Shown here one piece after another: positions 24,902 to 36,780 of a stretch of 64,000 nucleotides of DNA. The notes beneath the pieces were generated by a model that was not told the DNA's origin, did no database searches, and worked only from the letters and a program-made list of their open reading frames with translations. Both the position numbers and the translations under genes were made by a program. Position 1 is the stretch's first letter, and each line of letters begins with the position of its first letter. The DNA is from Corbicula japonica (Eukaryota; Mollusca; Bivalvia; Venerida; Cyrenidae): contig JAZAYU010000173.1 of NCBI GenBank assembly GCA_038501625.1, forward strand, positions 1,054,001 through 1,118,000, read 5' to 3'.

Positions 24902-25722
24902 CTCGTATTGACCGAGAATTTATTGAAAATCTATGTTATGAAATGTGTGAGATTGTTCTGGTTACGTCAAAAAGCGCTATACCACGGTGGACATTTTCGA
25001 CTGTAGATTGAAAACTTCTGGGAATTTTTCTTCGAAGTAAACTTTTTCTGAGAGCTAGATGGATATGCAATTCAGAGCATATGAGTTATGTTGTATAAAA
25101 AAATATTTGACAAAAATTGAAATGGTTTTAGACGAAACATGTCTTTTTCAAACGACATTTCTTCCTGACCATGTCAATGGTAAAAGAAATACTTATATTT
25201 TTTTTCATGATTTTTTATGAAAATGATTAAATTAAATGCAATGTGGTGTCTGATTGACTGGAATTTTATTTGGACTGGGGTGGGTAGTGTCTGCAGGGGG
25301 GGGGGAGGGTACGTTCCTTCCACCTGTGGAATATTTCTGTTAAATTTTCAACATATTTTGGTGATTTTCATATTGGGCACAGGCCTCGACCAAAATAATT
25401 TGATGAATTTTATTTGTAGTAACACATGCTGAATTCATAGTCAAAATTTGGTTTTGGTCGAGAAGTGTGCCCATATTGAAATCCTTTAAAATCTGCTCTG
25501 AAAATGGAAAAAAATTAATGTATACATATTTTTCTCATTTTAAACAATTTTGAAGACCTGTTATCCAACTGCACTAACAGTGTTTGATATAAAACTATAA
25601 GATATCGAAAATACAACAATTTATGTATTCAAAGGTGTTAAAATTTGTGATATGTAACAAAGCTTAAAATTTTTAATATTTTTAGGCCAATATTAGACCT
25701 TCGTGAACCTGCTCCTTTTTGT

Positions 25723-26474
25723 CACTGTTGGTTGATTTGAAAGTTTCATTTGCTAAAGATTAAATAAAGTGAATGGTACATGTAGCATTAAAGCAAAAGG
25801 TGTGGCTTTAAGTAAAGCAGTGATTTATTATGAACAGCATTCTGTCAATTAACCTTTCCCGCAACTTCTCAATGGAAATATTGGTCGCCTGCAATCCTTT
25901 TTGAAATGTGAAAATATTCAGTTTTTCATGCGACTATCTTCATTAACATGATGGACAGCAAAACAATAGATGACAAGTGAGAGATATCTGTCTTAATCGA
26001 AATGTATGGAAATCTCCAAATCATTAGTTTTACTCGACAGGTTATTTGGTTGTACTCTGGAGGGTTGGCAATTATTTAGTTTAGTTTATGTTAGACTGCA
26101 CTTGAATATGTATAATAAAGTAGCCACATTTGAATCTACTGGCCAGGTATCAATTTTCCTACCGGTAACATACTAACAATATTCATGAAAAATAATGAAA
26201 CAGGTTGGAATTCATGGATCTTTTTAGTGTTTCTTCCTGTGGCAGTATAAATTCTAATAATTTGTGCAAAATCTTACTTTTCATTAACATTTTTTACATA
26301 ATTAATGCCTTAGTGACTGCCACTTTAATTCTGTGTAGTCGATTCATTAGAAGCCGACAAATATAATAAGAGATCAGTGAAAACAAACCCAGACAAGCAC
26401 AACCTTTACTGTAATAAAGACAGCAATAAATGGACTTGTAATAGCATCAGCAATAAATGGACAGGTCCAGAATG
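25723..26474. other. Unassigned AT-rich flank
   Basis: No gene, tandem repeat or paired terminal repeat was recognised between the foldback and the next CAG element. Confidence 0.4.
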
Positions 26475-27665
26475 CAGTGATTCAGATTGGAAATCAGATA
26501 TCAAGGACAGGTGTCATAAATACCTAATTTTTCTTTGGCCATTTTGTCCTAAATACCTCAAAAACATTAGGACACTTATTCAATATTGATAAGACAAACA
26601 CTTCTTGACTTATGATAACATTTACAGAGTCTTAATAGTGGTCGAAATTAGCGCTAGCCCGACAGCAAAAAACTAGTAGATTCTCTCTGGGGCTTGTTAA
26701 AATTCCCAATTTACCAGCCCGACATGCTTTTGAGATTCAGATCGTTGAAAAATCATTGTTCTTTCATTTTCAGATTAGTAAACAAACTTTTGAGCCGCTT
26801 ATTTCATGCAGAAATCGGTCGCTTGTATCAATGTGTAATTCGCGCTAAATTGATAATAAATATGTTTGCTAAGTTCTATGAGAAAATTAATAACCATCGA
26901 AAATATAATAGACCAATAGCTACATGTATAAATTCCATCTTCAGCTTTTTTCCAATCCCTTCCTAAAACATCCTTATTTATTTAAGAGCAATCAACACCT
27001 GTTTGAACACCTGTGTGATCAGCGTTGTATATTTCATGGTCACTGCTGTTTATTCACATCAAAAAACAACACCGACGAGTAGTATTGATTTTTTGGAGAT
27101 CAAAGGTGTCGGGCTGAGTAAAGAAAAATGTGATCATACGACGGTGTTTTTGATTTATAAGAGATTGCCTCATTTGTCAACACTCAGCCAAAAATTGAAG
27201 ATTGCTCGAAAAAAGTAGGGTTGTATAATCAAAACATGCTGGAAATTTATACCAATTGCCTAGAGAATGAAATTTTTTCTACAGAATGAATAGGTGTTGA
27301 ATGACATTTATGTTTTATCTCAGCGTCTGGGCGAACGAAATACACGTGGTTAACATCGGCAGTGATCGACCCTTACAGATATTGGATACTGGAAGCGTAG
27401 CGTGACGTAGTAGCCGGTGCGTGTAGGTTATAAATTTTTACAGCGTTTAGGTGACTCGGATCACGCTTGTTTGTCATTTCATACCAGTTTCGTACTAAAG
27501 GGGCGAAGAGTTTTATTGTTGTCATAATTATTGCAAAAACCATCGGCCAATTAGTCCTGAGAATGGATTTTTCATCGGCCCATTTGTCTTAGAGATCATT
27601 TTTTATCGGCCATTAGAGAATTATATCGGCGATTCTCCGATGGCCGACGCCAATCTGAATCACTG
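26475..27665. mobile_element. CAG-ended element, 6-bp TSD AGAATG
   Basis: Inverted CAGTGATTCAGATTGG ends; AGAATG at 26469-26474 and 27666-27671. The right half has spaced ATCGGCC words (27540-27650). Short open frames (for example 26694-26966) show no known domain. Confidence 0.82.
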
Positions 27666-29865
27666 AGAATGCCCCCGTATTGACCATTTCGAAATTAGCG
27701 TCTAAACTACGGAAGTCGGTATTTCCGTACAATCGGTCAGGGGGGTACGCTAGCACAACTATTTGTACGCGACAAAGGCTTTTCTATATATGGGATATTT
27801 GCCTTTCGCGTACAACCCAGTTAGCATTCATATCAATGCGGAAAATTTTCCTTCTATTTCTATATGCCGCCGATCGGAATTTGATCGCAATGTTGGCGGT
27901 TCCATAAAGCATCTTAAACCATATGTAACTTTAAAAAATTTACATACCTGAAAAGCCACATTCAAGTAGAATCAATATATGTAATCCTTTATAAATAACG
28001 GTTTTGTTTTTTATGCAAAACTCTTTTAAACCTCCACCCATGTCAACAAATTTCGATTTCCGCACTTCAAGTTTACCTGACTCACGACGTCACGTTTATC
28101 GATAAATAACAGAATTTAAATCGGGTCGATTTCCACCACAGTTTTGATCGTAACTGCTTGAGACGTAAAGAACAGACATCTGTAAAAAGTCAGTATGATA
28201 ATGGGTCTGTGCTTGCAGTCGAATTATTGAGACTAGGGGGTACGTGTATGTATGACGGCATTGCAGCTATGCGTAAAATTAATCATATATTTTTTTTTTA
28301 TTAAAATCAACATTTTTTTCAAAGGACAGTTACTGAATATGTAACAATATATTAAATGACAAGAGAAATAATTTCGTTTTATGTAACTTTATCAGTTCTC
28401 TCAGTTAAAAATTGGGATAGTGACGCTAGCTTCGTCTGTGAATGCTGATAAAGAATGAGAAAATTTTACATTTATTAGTACCTACATTAGATATTTTTTA
28501 TGGCAAGTTACAATTTATAGATAAAACAAATAAAAATATAAAATGTGTAAATGTTTTCGCCAATTTCAACATTTAACCCTTGTAAAACAAGTTTTTCTCA
28601 ATACGCTCTATATATCGCCATTATCGGCAACCCCCCTGACCAAAGTACGATCGGTACCGGAAAACGGGCTAAAATGGTAATTTCGAAATCGAGAATGTTC
28701 TGGTCTGTATCGTACGAGTACACCAAAATCCTAAACCCTGTCAATTTATCAGATATCAATTGTATCGTTATACTGTAGCTACTGCAACCTATTCTTTATT
28801 TTAACAGTAGAAAAAAAAGTTTCTACAAGACATTTTAGGTGTTTTTTACGGGGACCCTAAGGAACTTGGGGTGCAAAAAGAAAACACTTGCAGTTTGGTT
28901 TTTAATTTCAATAGTGAATAGCTGGGCCTCATAAAAAATATGTAGACCCTTATTTTAAGCTCTATCAGTATTGCTATTTTGCAGATATGCAAACATTACG
29001 CTTCTTCACTTTTATACACTCTTTAAATTCTTACTTTTTTTAAATATCAAAAATGTTTGACGGGCCAGAAAACCCAACCTCAACCAAAATTTTCCGAGTT
29101 TATGTCTTTCGGTTCCAGTAAATGAAAGCTCGGAAAATATTCTTCTAGTTAATATGCTCAATAAAACTTGATACCTTCTTTTGGTTGTCTTCAGACATTG
29201 CGATGTATTTTGGTGCGAATGTTTTACCGTCAAAAACGTGGGTTGTCCCTCTATTTTAAAATGGCGCACAAAGGAAAGATCACTGCGTATGGACGCCGGT
29301 TGTTAGAGGTTCTCTGATTGGCTGACTCTTCTACCTTTGTTATTCTTAATTATGTTTTCTAAAAAACTGCATTAAATTTATATCCGTTTAACAGCCGAAA
29401 TACAAATTTATATATTTACCATTTGTTAAAAAAACTCAATCTCAGTTGGTTTTAAAAAAAAAAAGGAAAACAGTGCCCTTTAATTACGTCACTTTGCGCC
29501 AAACTTCAGGAGCGTAGCTCCAATGTATAAAACACAGTTCACGGTCCAAGGCATGACCTGTGTACGTTGGCGCTAGGAACACTGGGATAGAAACTACTTT
29601 TAGGGCGGAGCTACGACCCTGCTGCACTGCATTTAAGAATCGGGGTTGCTTTATGTCATCAGCAGACGCTATAGAACATGGAAAATTCGTGAAGTTTTAT
29701 TTATTTTTTACAATTAAAATAGGAAAAGCGTCAACAACATTAAACTTGTTTCGTTTTAAATCTCTATACCACTAAAGCCTCCTATAGTTAATCAATATCG
29801 ACCATTTTAAGTTTCGATGAAAGCGGCCATCACTCGGATTTTAAAACACCATCCTTTACAGGCAC
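27666..29865. other. Intergenic stretch with a weak inverted pair
   Basis: The segment about 27680-27745 (TTTCGAAATTA, GGTCAGGGGGGT) is loosely inverted at about 28630-28710 (ACCCCCCTGACC, TAATTTCGAAA). This may be a decayed TIR element but no duplication could be read. Nothing coding was recognised. Confidence 0.35.
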
Positions 29866-29967
29866 TCTGACGTCATAACTTTCATTTTGACGTCATAACT
29901 TTCATTTTGACGTCATAACTTTCATTTTGACGTCATAACTTTCATTTTAACGTCATAACTTTCATTT
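29866..29967 (+). repeat. 20-bp minisatellite carrying CRE octamers
   Basis: The unit TTCATTTTGACGTCATAACT repeats exactly every 20 bp. TGACGTCA, the palindromic CRE (CREB/ATF) consensus, starts at 29868, 29888, 29908 and 29928. A fifth unit has TAACGTCA at 29948. Confidence 0.9.
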
Positions 29968-31081
29968 GCACTTTTGTGGCAAAAGATTTAGACAACATAT
30001 ACCATCAATTTGAGTTTAATTGTGAAAAATGTGTTACTCTTATGATAATTATACATTATGGACTTGTCAAGACCTTATTGAGTCGCTAACTTTCTTACTG
30101 GATAATATGAATTAGGCTATGCCTAGTTGCGGCAAAAGCCTTAAATGCCATTAAAAAAATAATAAATTGCTTGTAAACAAAGCCAGTTTTTAGATTTAGA
30201 GCTGCAGATTTTCAGATTTGGGGTCAATTTTGAGATCGATGTCCATAAATCCAAAAAAAATGGGGAGGGGTAGGAGGTAGAGAATTTCTGAGAAACGGCT
30301 TGCAAAGAGATACAATTCTCTAAAATCGGAAGATTAGAAATTTATATAATAAAATGGAAATTGCTCTTTTAAAAGACACAGAAAGGATTAAAGAAATAGA
30401 CAGAGGTGTTGTCAATAAATTTAATTTTAAGTGGTTAGAAGTCAAAGTGGACTAAATCTATTCTTATCGAAGTTGATTACGTTACGCTTGCTTCTCTTGG
30501 TCTGGTGTTCTGCAAACTTTGCAAAAAAGAAATGTTGTTTTTAGACAAAAAGCTTTTTGCTTTTAAACAAGTTCACATACTTGTTATGCATACATATATC
30601 TTGTTTTCTAGACAGAGATTAAAAAGGAATAAATATTACTGTAAGAGAATTTTTCATTTGTATATCAATAAATAGAAGATGATGATACTCTCAATGAGAA
30701 AAAAAAACATTGCAGGAGATTGGGTTCTAAGCCCACCAAAACAGCTAGAAACCAGGAGCTTCCGGGGGCTAACGCGGCCCCCTTGATCCCCGGTGCATAG
30801 TCCTCTTTTTTCACAATTTGCTGTTGGCAGCCCTGTAGATAACTGATTCAACATAAAATACTGGTAATTTCTGTGCGCAAAGTTTACCTTAATGAACATG
30901 AGTTCTAACTACTTATTTATTATATAACAACATTTTAGTTACAAACATAATTTTACCAATTGGATTTTACATGGATTAATCACAATAATAAAAATAGTTA
31001 ATTTGCTTAAATCATATGTACATTATCTGGCATGAACATTTTCTCTTTACAAGCTAATGGAGAACTTTGCAAGCAAATGAA

Positions 31082-31155
31082 CTAGTCTGGTACCCGTCGT
31101 ACTATCAAACAGTACGGGTGATAACATAGTGTTAGGGGCAGGTAATCCAGACTAG
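31082..31155. mobile_element. Miniature 74-bp MITE, 8-bp TSD CAAATGAA
   Basis: CTAGTCTGG at the left is inverted at the right; CAAATGAA is perfect on both sides (31074-31081, 31156-31163). Inside, GTACCCGTCGTACT is followed by AGTACGGGT, a second inverted pair. The 8-bp duplication suggests hAT or P-type mobilisation. Confidence 0.8.
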
Positions 31156-31160
31156 CAAAT

Positions 31161-31218
31161 GAACAAGAAAAATATGAAAATATTGGAGGCTTGGTTTCAT
31201 TGAGCCTGTTCATGTGCA
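31161..31218 (+). repeat. Dispersed hairpin repeat, copy 3 (partial)
   Basis: It matches the 3' part of the repeat at 1688 (AATATGAAAATATTG, GAGCCTGTTCATG); the hairpin left stem has decayed to GAGGCTT. Confidence 0.45.
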
Positions 31219-33147
31219 CTGATGAATGTTATACAGTGTGACTTTTAGTTATTTCAGCCTATTTACACACATTAGTTCAATTCAAACTTTATTTATTTTC
31301 AGAGCTAACAACACTGAACAGTAACCACCATGTTATTTTATAGTTCTTTACAAGTTTTGTGATCAGTTTGTCATACAGTTGTTTTCATTTCATACCAAAA
31401 AAATGAAAAATGCATATCAGGAATGGCCACATCCAGCATACACAGCCTCCCCACACAGCCAAAGAGTGTTTGCATGATGGAGCCTCTACTAGAAATATGA
31501 CAAGGAATTCTGATCTCTGCATTTAGGCATTAAATTTTTTTTTTAATTTGACTCTCAAATATGTTTAAGCTTTCCCCAAAATTAATTTGCTAAATGATGA
31601 TGAAAGAAGCACAATAGAGATAGATGAGTTTTTTCAGATTTATTAACCTTTTTTCCAAACACCATTTTCCTACAGTCATTTTGCATTAACAGGCAGTTGG
31701 AGAATATTAACAAAATCCCATGTTGTCAGTTTTCATGACAACAATAAGCAAGATCATCTATAAATGATTTTATAGAGGTGTGTTCTCAACACGACGTGTA
31801 GCTGATTGATCACATGATATTGTGTTGATCTTATGGGAAAAGTTTGCACTTCTCATTTTGAACATCTCAGTATGATTGCCTATCTTTTCTGTATAGGTCT
31901 TCCTGCAACTACTTCTCTAGTGATCTTGCTGATTTATGTTTGATGTAATGTTCAGAGAGACCTCTTCAAGAGAATTTTATCTTTGCAAAATAATCCTTTT
32001 TTTCAAGTTCTATATTATGTTTATGCCCTTGCATGTCACACATGTGATCTGTGTGTTAAGGTTAGAATTACAAAATTATCCACTTGTATTTGTATTTTTA
32101 TCGTTCTTTAATGAGAAAAGTTGCATATTTCACTTTTTTGTGTGGGTTATGTCATCCTTTAATTATTTTGATCCTAGAGTGATTGAAATTAGAAAATTCT
32201 AATACGCAAAACAATGGCTGTACTGCATACTTTTTTATTGGCTATGCAGAGATTTTGATTTCTTATTGACTTTGTCTGACATGAATATTTTAATTTGTAG
32301 TGCTGAAAGGCCAGATAATATCAATGATATGAAGGTCATACACTCCCCCATACAGATGGCAAGTAATTGAACAGAAAATCTTCCAAAAAATATATAATAG
32401 TCTCAAAGGTTGGGAAAATAAAGCCTGTCTTCTTTAACTTTGGTGAAGCTGCATAATTTGTATATTTGTGAATAATACACATAAATTTGAGTAATAACTG
32501 TGATACAGAAAGGAATCTTTGAAATCACAGGAAAAAACACACACATGAAAATAGACTATTTGATTTAGTCTATCTATGGACTGGAAATGCATTTAAATGT
32601 GTATGCCTTCAGGGACTGTAAATGTAAATTACTGTCTGTGCCATTAAGCCAGACACAAAAGTCAAAACAAATGTGTATACATCCCAAATGATAAGCAGTA
32701 CAGATATATACTAAAAAGATTTCGATGTACAAAGCTGTCTGGGAGTCTATCCAATGATAAAGACTGTGTGATAGTCTTCCAGAATCTAGTTTTTAGCTGA
32801 AACCCAACTCTCCACAGTGGAGATTAGAAGCAGACGGCGTGAATGTTTGGGTGTGCAGGCATTCGTTTTGGAATTGAAAAACTGTGAACCAAGAAAACTA
32901 CTTTATTGTAAGACAATTTAATTGTATAAACTTCAAGGTTTTTTAAGATGGGCATTGAAAATAATTATCTTCTAGATAAATTTAAATTTTCGTTTAAATA
33001 TCTTAAAAAAAGATTTCAACTTCCGGCCCAATGGCCGCCAAAAAAGGACACGGGTTTATACCCCTCTAACATTGTCTAAACAATAATTACATACGATTTT
33101 TGAATAAATTTGATTGTTTTTAAATAAAAATACGTGTAACCTATAAG

Positions 33148-33185
33148 CGGCAACGCCCGGGCGCTTCGCGCCCGGGCTTTTGCCG
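33148..33185 (+). other. GC-rich perfect hairpin at the reverse-transcriptase border
   Basis: GCCCGGGCGC, a TTC loop and GCGCCCGGGC form a perfect 10-bp stem at 33155-33177. CGGCAA (33148-33153) pairs with TTGCCG (33180-33185) outside it. It stands out in AT-rich surroundings and lies directly upstream of the truncated reverse transcriptase frame. Confidence 0.8.
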
Positions 33186-34041
33186 TAATATTTATGTTAG
33201 ATTCGGTACCTCTATTTATAAACAAGTAATAGGCATCCCAATGGGTACTAATTGTGCACCCCTTGTTGCTGATCTGTTTTTATACTGTTATGAAAGAGAC
33301 TTTATGTTATCTCTTTCTACTGAACATCAAGATGATATAATTACAGCTTTTAACAACACCTCGAGGTACCTTGATGATTTATTAAATATAGACAATAACC
33401 ATTTTCCATTACTGGTTAATAAGATTTATCCCAAAGAACTACAACTTAACAAAGCGAACACTTCAGAAAAGCAAGCAAACTTTCTCGATCTAAATCTGTC
33501 CATTGAAAATGGTTATGTCACTACTAAAATTTATGATAAAAGAGATGATTTAAATTTTAATATAGTAAATTTTCCGTTTTTAGACGGCGATGTTCCCCGT
33601 GCAACATCTTATGGGGTTTATATCTCACAGCTTGTTCGCTTTTCAAGAGCTTGCAACAATGTTAATGATTTCAATGAACGTAATCTTTGCATTACAGAAA
33701 AACTCTTAAAACAAGGTTATCGGTATCACAAATTAAGGAAAACCTTTTGCAAGTTTTATCGCCGATACCCAGATTTAATTCATAAATACAAATGCAGTTT
33801 AAAATCACTTTTGCAACAAGGTATTTCACAACCAGTTTTTTATGGAGATTTAATTTATAAACTTAAAAAGATTAAAGGCAGTGTTAATTTCTCCCGGTTA
33901 TTCGTAAAAACCATCTGTAAATTTAAAAAGAAAGGTTACCAACATGATATTTTACAGCGCTCTGCAGGCCTGGTGATTAACCCTTCTACAGTTGATCATT
34001 ATGCTTACCTCTTTGGTTGCACGACGGTGGCAGGGGTTTAA
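33181..34041 (+). pseudogene. 5'-truncated reverse transcriptase (Penelope-like or related)
   Basis: An open frame of about 287 codons, with the first ATG at 33241. Recognisable homology starts near 33190, upstream of that ATG. The motif VIGIPMGTNCAPLVADLF is the fingers/palm block preceding the catalytic box, and RYLDDLLN at about 33365 is the YxDD active site. Later segments (NFLDLNLS, TKIYDKRDDLNF, SYGVYISQLVRFSRAC) match, from memory, an abundant class of metazoan retroelement proteins. The N-terminal palm with the first catalytic aspartate is missing, and no endonuclease (GIY-YIG or other) is visible, so this is a fragment. Assignment to Penelope-like elements is tentative. The frame ends at 34041, and an overlapping frame at 34017-34256 may be a frameshifted continuation. 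Confidence 0.75.
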
Positions 34042-34826
34042 GAGTTTATGAAGGTTATTGGGGAAATCTTTTCTTAAAAGAACCTAGAAACTCGATTTGT
34101 TTCTTTTATCCCTGTCATCGTGTTCTTGCTGATTTTACTCCAGGAGCTCTGGTCTGGGTAAGATCATTGAGTACCCCTTTCGGCTTTGCAATGCTCTTAG
34201 CTTCTTATGTTTTATATGTTTGTGTGCTTTTGCATGCAACATTGTTAAGCAGATAAGTGGGTTGGAGTCTTTTCACCAAGACAACTTGTACTTGTTTTGT
34301 GATTTGAGAACCTGTTGGGGCAAGTGTGAGGTTGGTGCACCCTAGAACCTGGTTTAAACCCCCAGTGGCAATTTGATTTGCCACTGACCGTTCCAAGGCG
34401 GTAACCCCTCGGGTTCTCATTTTTGTTTATTGTTAGTGGTGTCATTTTTGAAACTGATTATTTTATTAACCATGCTCTCTCCCCCTCTCTTCTTCTTGAC
34501 TGTGTGGGGAGGCTGTTTTTTCTGAATGTGGCGATTCCTGATATGCATATTTCACCTTTCTATCATAATTACACTTACATATAGTTATCCAAAAAGACAG
34601 AAATTGCAAGATAAATTACAAACTACATTGCGTAACTTTTTACACAGTCGCGTAGTAATATAGCAAAAAACTGCAAGTTATGCGTCAAACCATACAGATC
34701 ATACTTGATCTTGGTTTTACACATTGGCGTAGCTCTGCCATGTATCTAAACTCACCGAGTCCAATCGTTCACTGTAGGTCCCAGGAGGAGAACGCATGTA
34801 TAGACCACTCTTTCAGGAGGGAATTG
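34042..34826 (+). other. 3' flank of the retroelement
   Basis: There is no clear gene. Sequence at about 34497-34555 (GTGTGGGGAGGCTG, CCTGATATGCAT) is an inverted copy of about 31392-31455. The two copies bracket the reverse transcriptase and could be remnants of inverted terminal segments of the same element. Confidence 0.4.
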
Positions 34827-34831
34827 GGTAC

Positions 34832-35966
34832 CACAGGGGGTAGACCAACATATGTATTTCAAAGTGGGCTCCGCCTCAAATAATATGTTGTACTTCCGGG
34901 ATTCCATACGTTAGTCGAAAATCGACGAGAAAACGGTAGGTGACTTTGTTTTTTTCGATCAAAGTTAATATTTCAATGCAGGATTTTGAAAAAATCTCAA
35001 TGCTATTCGCCGTGGTATACATTTCTGAGTCTGAAGATGCAAAGTTTACTTTTGTACCTGGAATATTCGCGTAGAAATCGTTTTTCTAGTGCTGACCTAT
35101 ATCTGTCAACACTGTCTCCATCTGTCGTTTTTCGCTAGATTTTGGTTATACCGATAAGATACTGGTACAATTTTGTCATATAATGAAAATTTAAAATTAG
35201 GAGGACCCTAACGGACAGTTTGTTTTGGTCACAAAGACGATAAATCACCAGATATAAACAAATTCAAATTGGGCTCCATATGTTGTCGTGGATTCCATAT
35301 GTTGTATTTTTCATGAAATCTTATGGAGATATTGTTGACGCGAAGTCGTCTCTTATTTAATAATAAATGGATATTTATGAGTACTATAAGGTAGCTGAAT
35401 GTATTTCCTTATAGTACTCAAAAATATCCATTTATTATTAAATAAGAGACGACTTCGCGTCAACAATATCTCCATAAGATTTCATGAAAAAATACAACAT
35501 ATGGAATCCACGACAACATATGGAGCCCAATTTGAATTTGTTTATATCTGGTGATTTCTCGTCTTTGTGACCAAACCAAACTGTCCGTTATGGTCCTCAT
35601 AATTGTAAATTTTCATTATATGACAAAATTGTACCAGTATCTTATCGGTATAACCAAAATCTAGCGAAAAACGACAGATGGAGACAATGTTGACAGATTT
35701 AGGTCAGCACTAGAAAAACGATTTCTACGCGAATATTCCAGGTACAAAACTAAACTTTGCATCTTCAGACTCAGAAATGTATACCACGGCGAATAGCATT
35801 GAGATTTTTTTCAAAACCTGCCTTGAAATATTAACTTTGATCGAAAAAACAAAGTTACCTACCGTTTTCTCGTCGATTTTCGACTAACATATGGAATCCC
35901 GGAAGTACAACATATTATTTGAGGCGGTGCCCACTTTGAAATACATATGTTGGTCTACCCCCTGTG
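34832..35966. mobile_element. Foldback element, 559-bp arms, 5-bp TSD GGTAC
   Basis: Left arm 34832-35390 and right arm 35409-35966 are near-perfect inverted copies around an 18-bp spacer. The ends read CACAGGGGGTAGACCAACAT, and GGTAC lies at 34827-34831 and 35967-35971. Arms differ only at scattered positions, which implies recent formation or gene conversion. No protein is encoded. Confidence 0.88.
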
Positions 35967-35971
35967 GGTAC

Positions 35972-36780
35972 TGTGGTAAGTAAATTGTCTCGCATTTCTT
36001 TGGTAATGCATATATCAGATAAAGACATTGCCTATGCTGATCTCCTATATTTACTCCTAACAATGACCATCTCACATTCGCCAAACTTTCGGTATCTTGT
36101 GAGAACATTCTCCACAACTGCACTGGATTATCGCAAAAATGGCAAAATCACTCTTTAAAAGCCAATATTTCGATAATTAAGCAAAGTTCTGAGCATTTAT
36201 TCCGTTCTAAGGATTCGTTTTACACTTCGTTTTAGGCTTATGTCATAAGTCTCCAATATTTTAAAGTCTAAGGAGGATTTAGACCTCAAGTTAGAATTTT
36301 TTTAAAATGAACGCATTGATAGAAGTTTTCATCAATTTTCCAAATGAACGCATGGGCAGGAGGCATTTTAGAAATCCACGTTTTTTTTTTCGTGAATATC
36401 CCACATTAAATCGACTTTTTGACTGTTATATTTCACAATATTTCATTCTGAACTGCTAAAATATCATTAAAATCAGTATGTTGTTTCGTATCGGTAATAA
36501 GCGATACCAGGGCCTATATAGTTTTTGAGATTAACGTGGCATTATTTATCATGCTAACGAAACATCTAACACCTCATCATAACTGCTATGCTTCTCCTGA
36601 TGATTCATTATTCTTTGCTTCAGATGTAAAATTTAATATTCATTTATATTGATACCAAAAAGCAAGAAACACTAATGTTAAAGTATTTACATGTACTTCG
36701 ACACTTCACGATTAACTCCCATTTTTTCTAACCTCCGCCATTTGTAATATTTAGAAAGAATTGAAAAAATAATTATTATA
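35972..36780. other. Intergenic, nothing recognised
   Basis: AT-rich sequence between the foldback and the next MITE; no open frame with a known domain. Confidence 0.4.

Larger units (their letters stand above)
11838..25722. mobile_element. Foldback element expanded by nested insertions
   Basis: The arms are inverted copies: left 11838-12016 + 13125-13576 + 19415-about 19560, and right about 23890-24029 + 24902-25722. Shared landmarks include TTCACGAAGG, the phrase CACAGGTGGAAGGAA with CTGCAGACACTACCCACCCC, AATGTCCACC..GGTATAGCGC, and AATGACAACCA near the inner end. With insertions removed the element is about 2.1 kb with arms of roughly 0.8-0.9 kb. No TSD could be fixed; the outer ends resemble AGGRGYAGRTTCACGAAGG. 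It probably lies in SUMO intron 1. Confidence 0.75.
29968..33147. other. Intergenic stretch without genes
   Basis: Apart from the 74-bp MITE at 31082 and short repeat fragments, no gene was recognised. At 30760-30800 the minus strand carries the GC-rich module GGGGGCCGCGTTAGCCCCC with GGAAGCTCCTGG. It is followed on the plus strand by GTTGGCAGCCCTG ending near 30833, which could be the right end of another CAG element whose left end I could not find. Confidence 0.4.

Noticed and set aside
36725..36740. Minus-strand ATGGCGGAG as SUMO first exon
   Set aside because: It is followed by GTTAGA, a poor donor, then a stop, and lies beside a MITE; no supporting promoter or homology.
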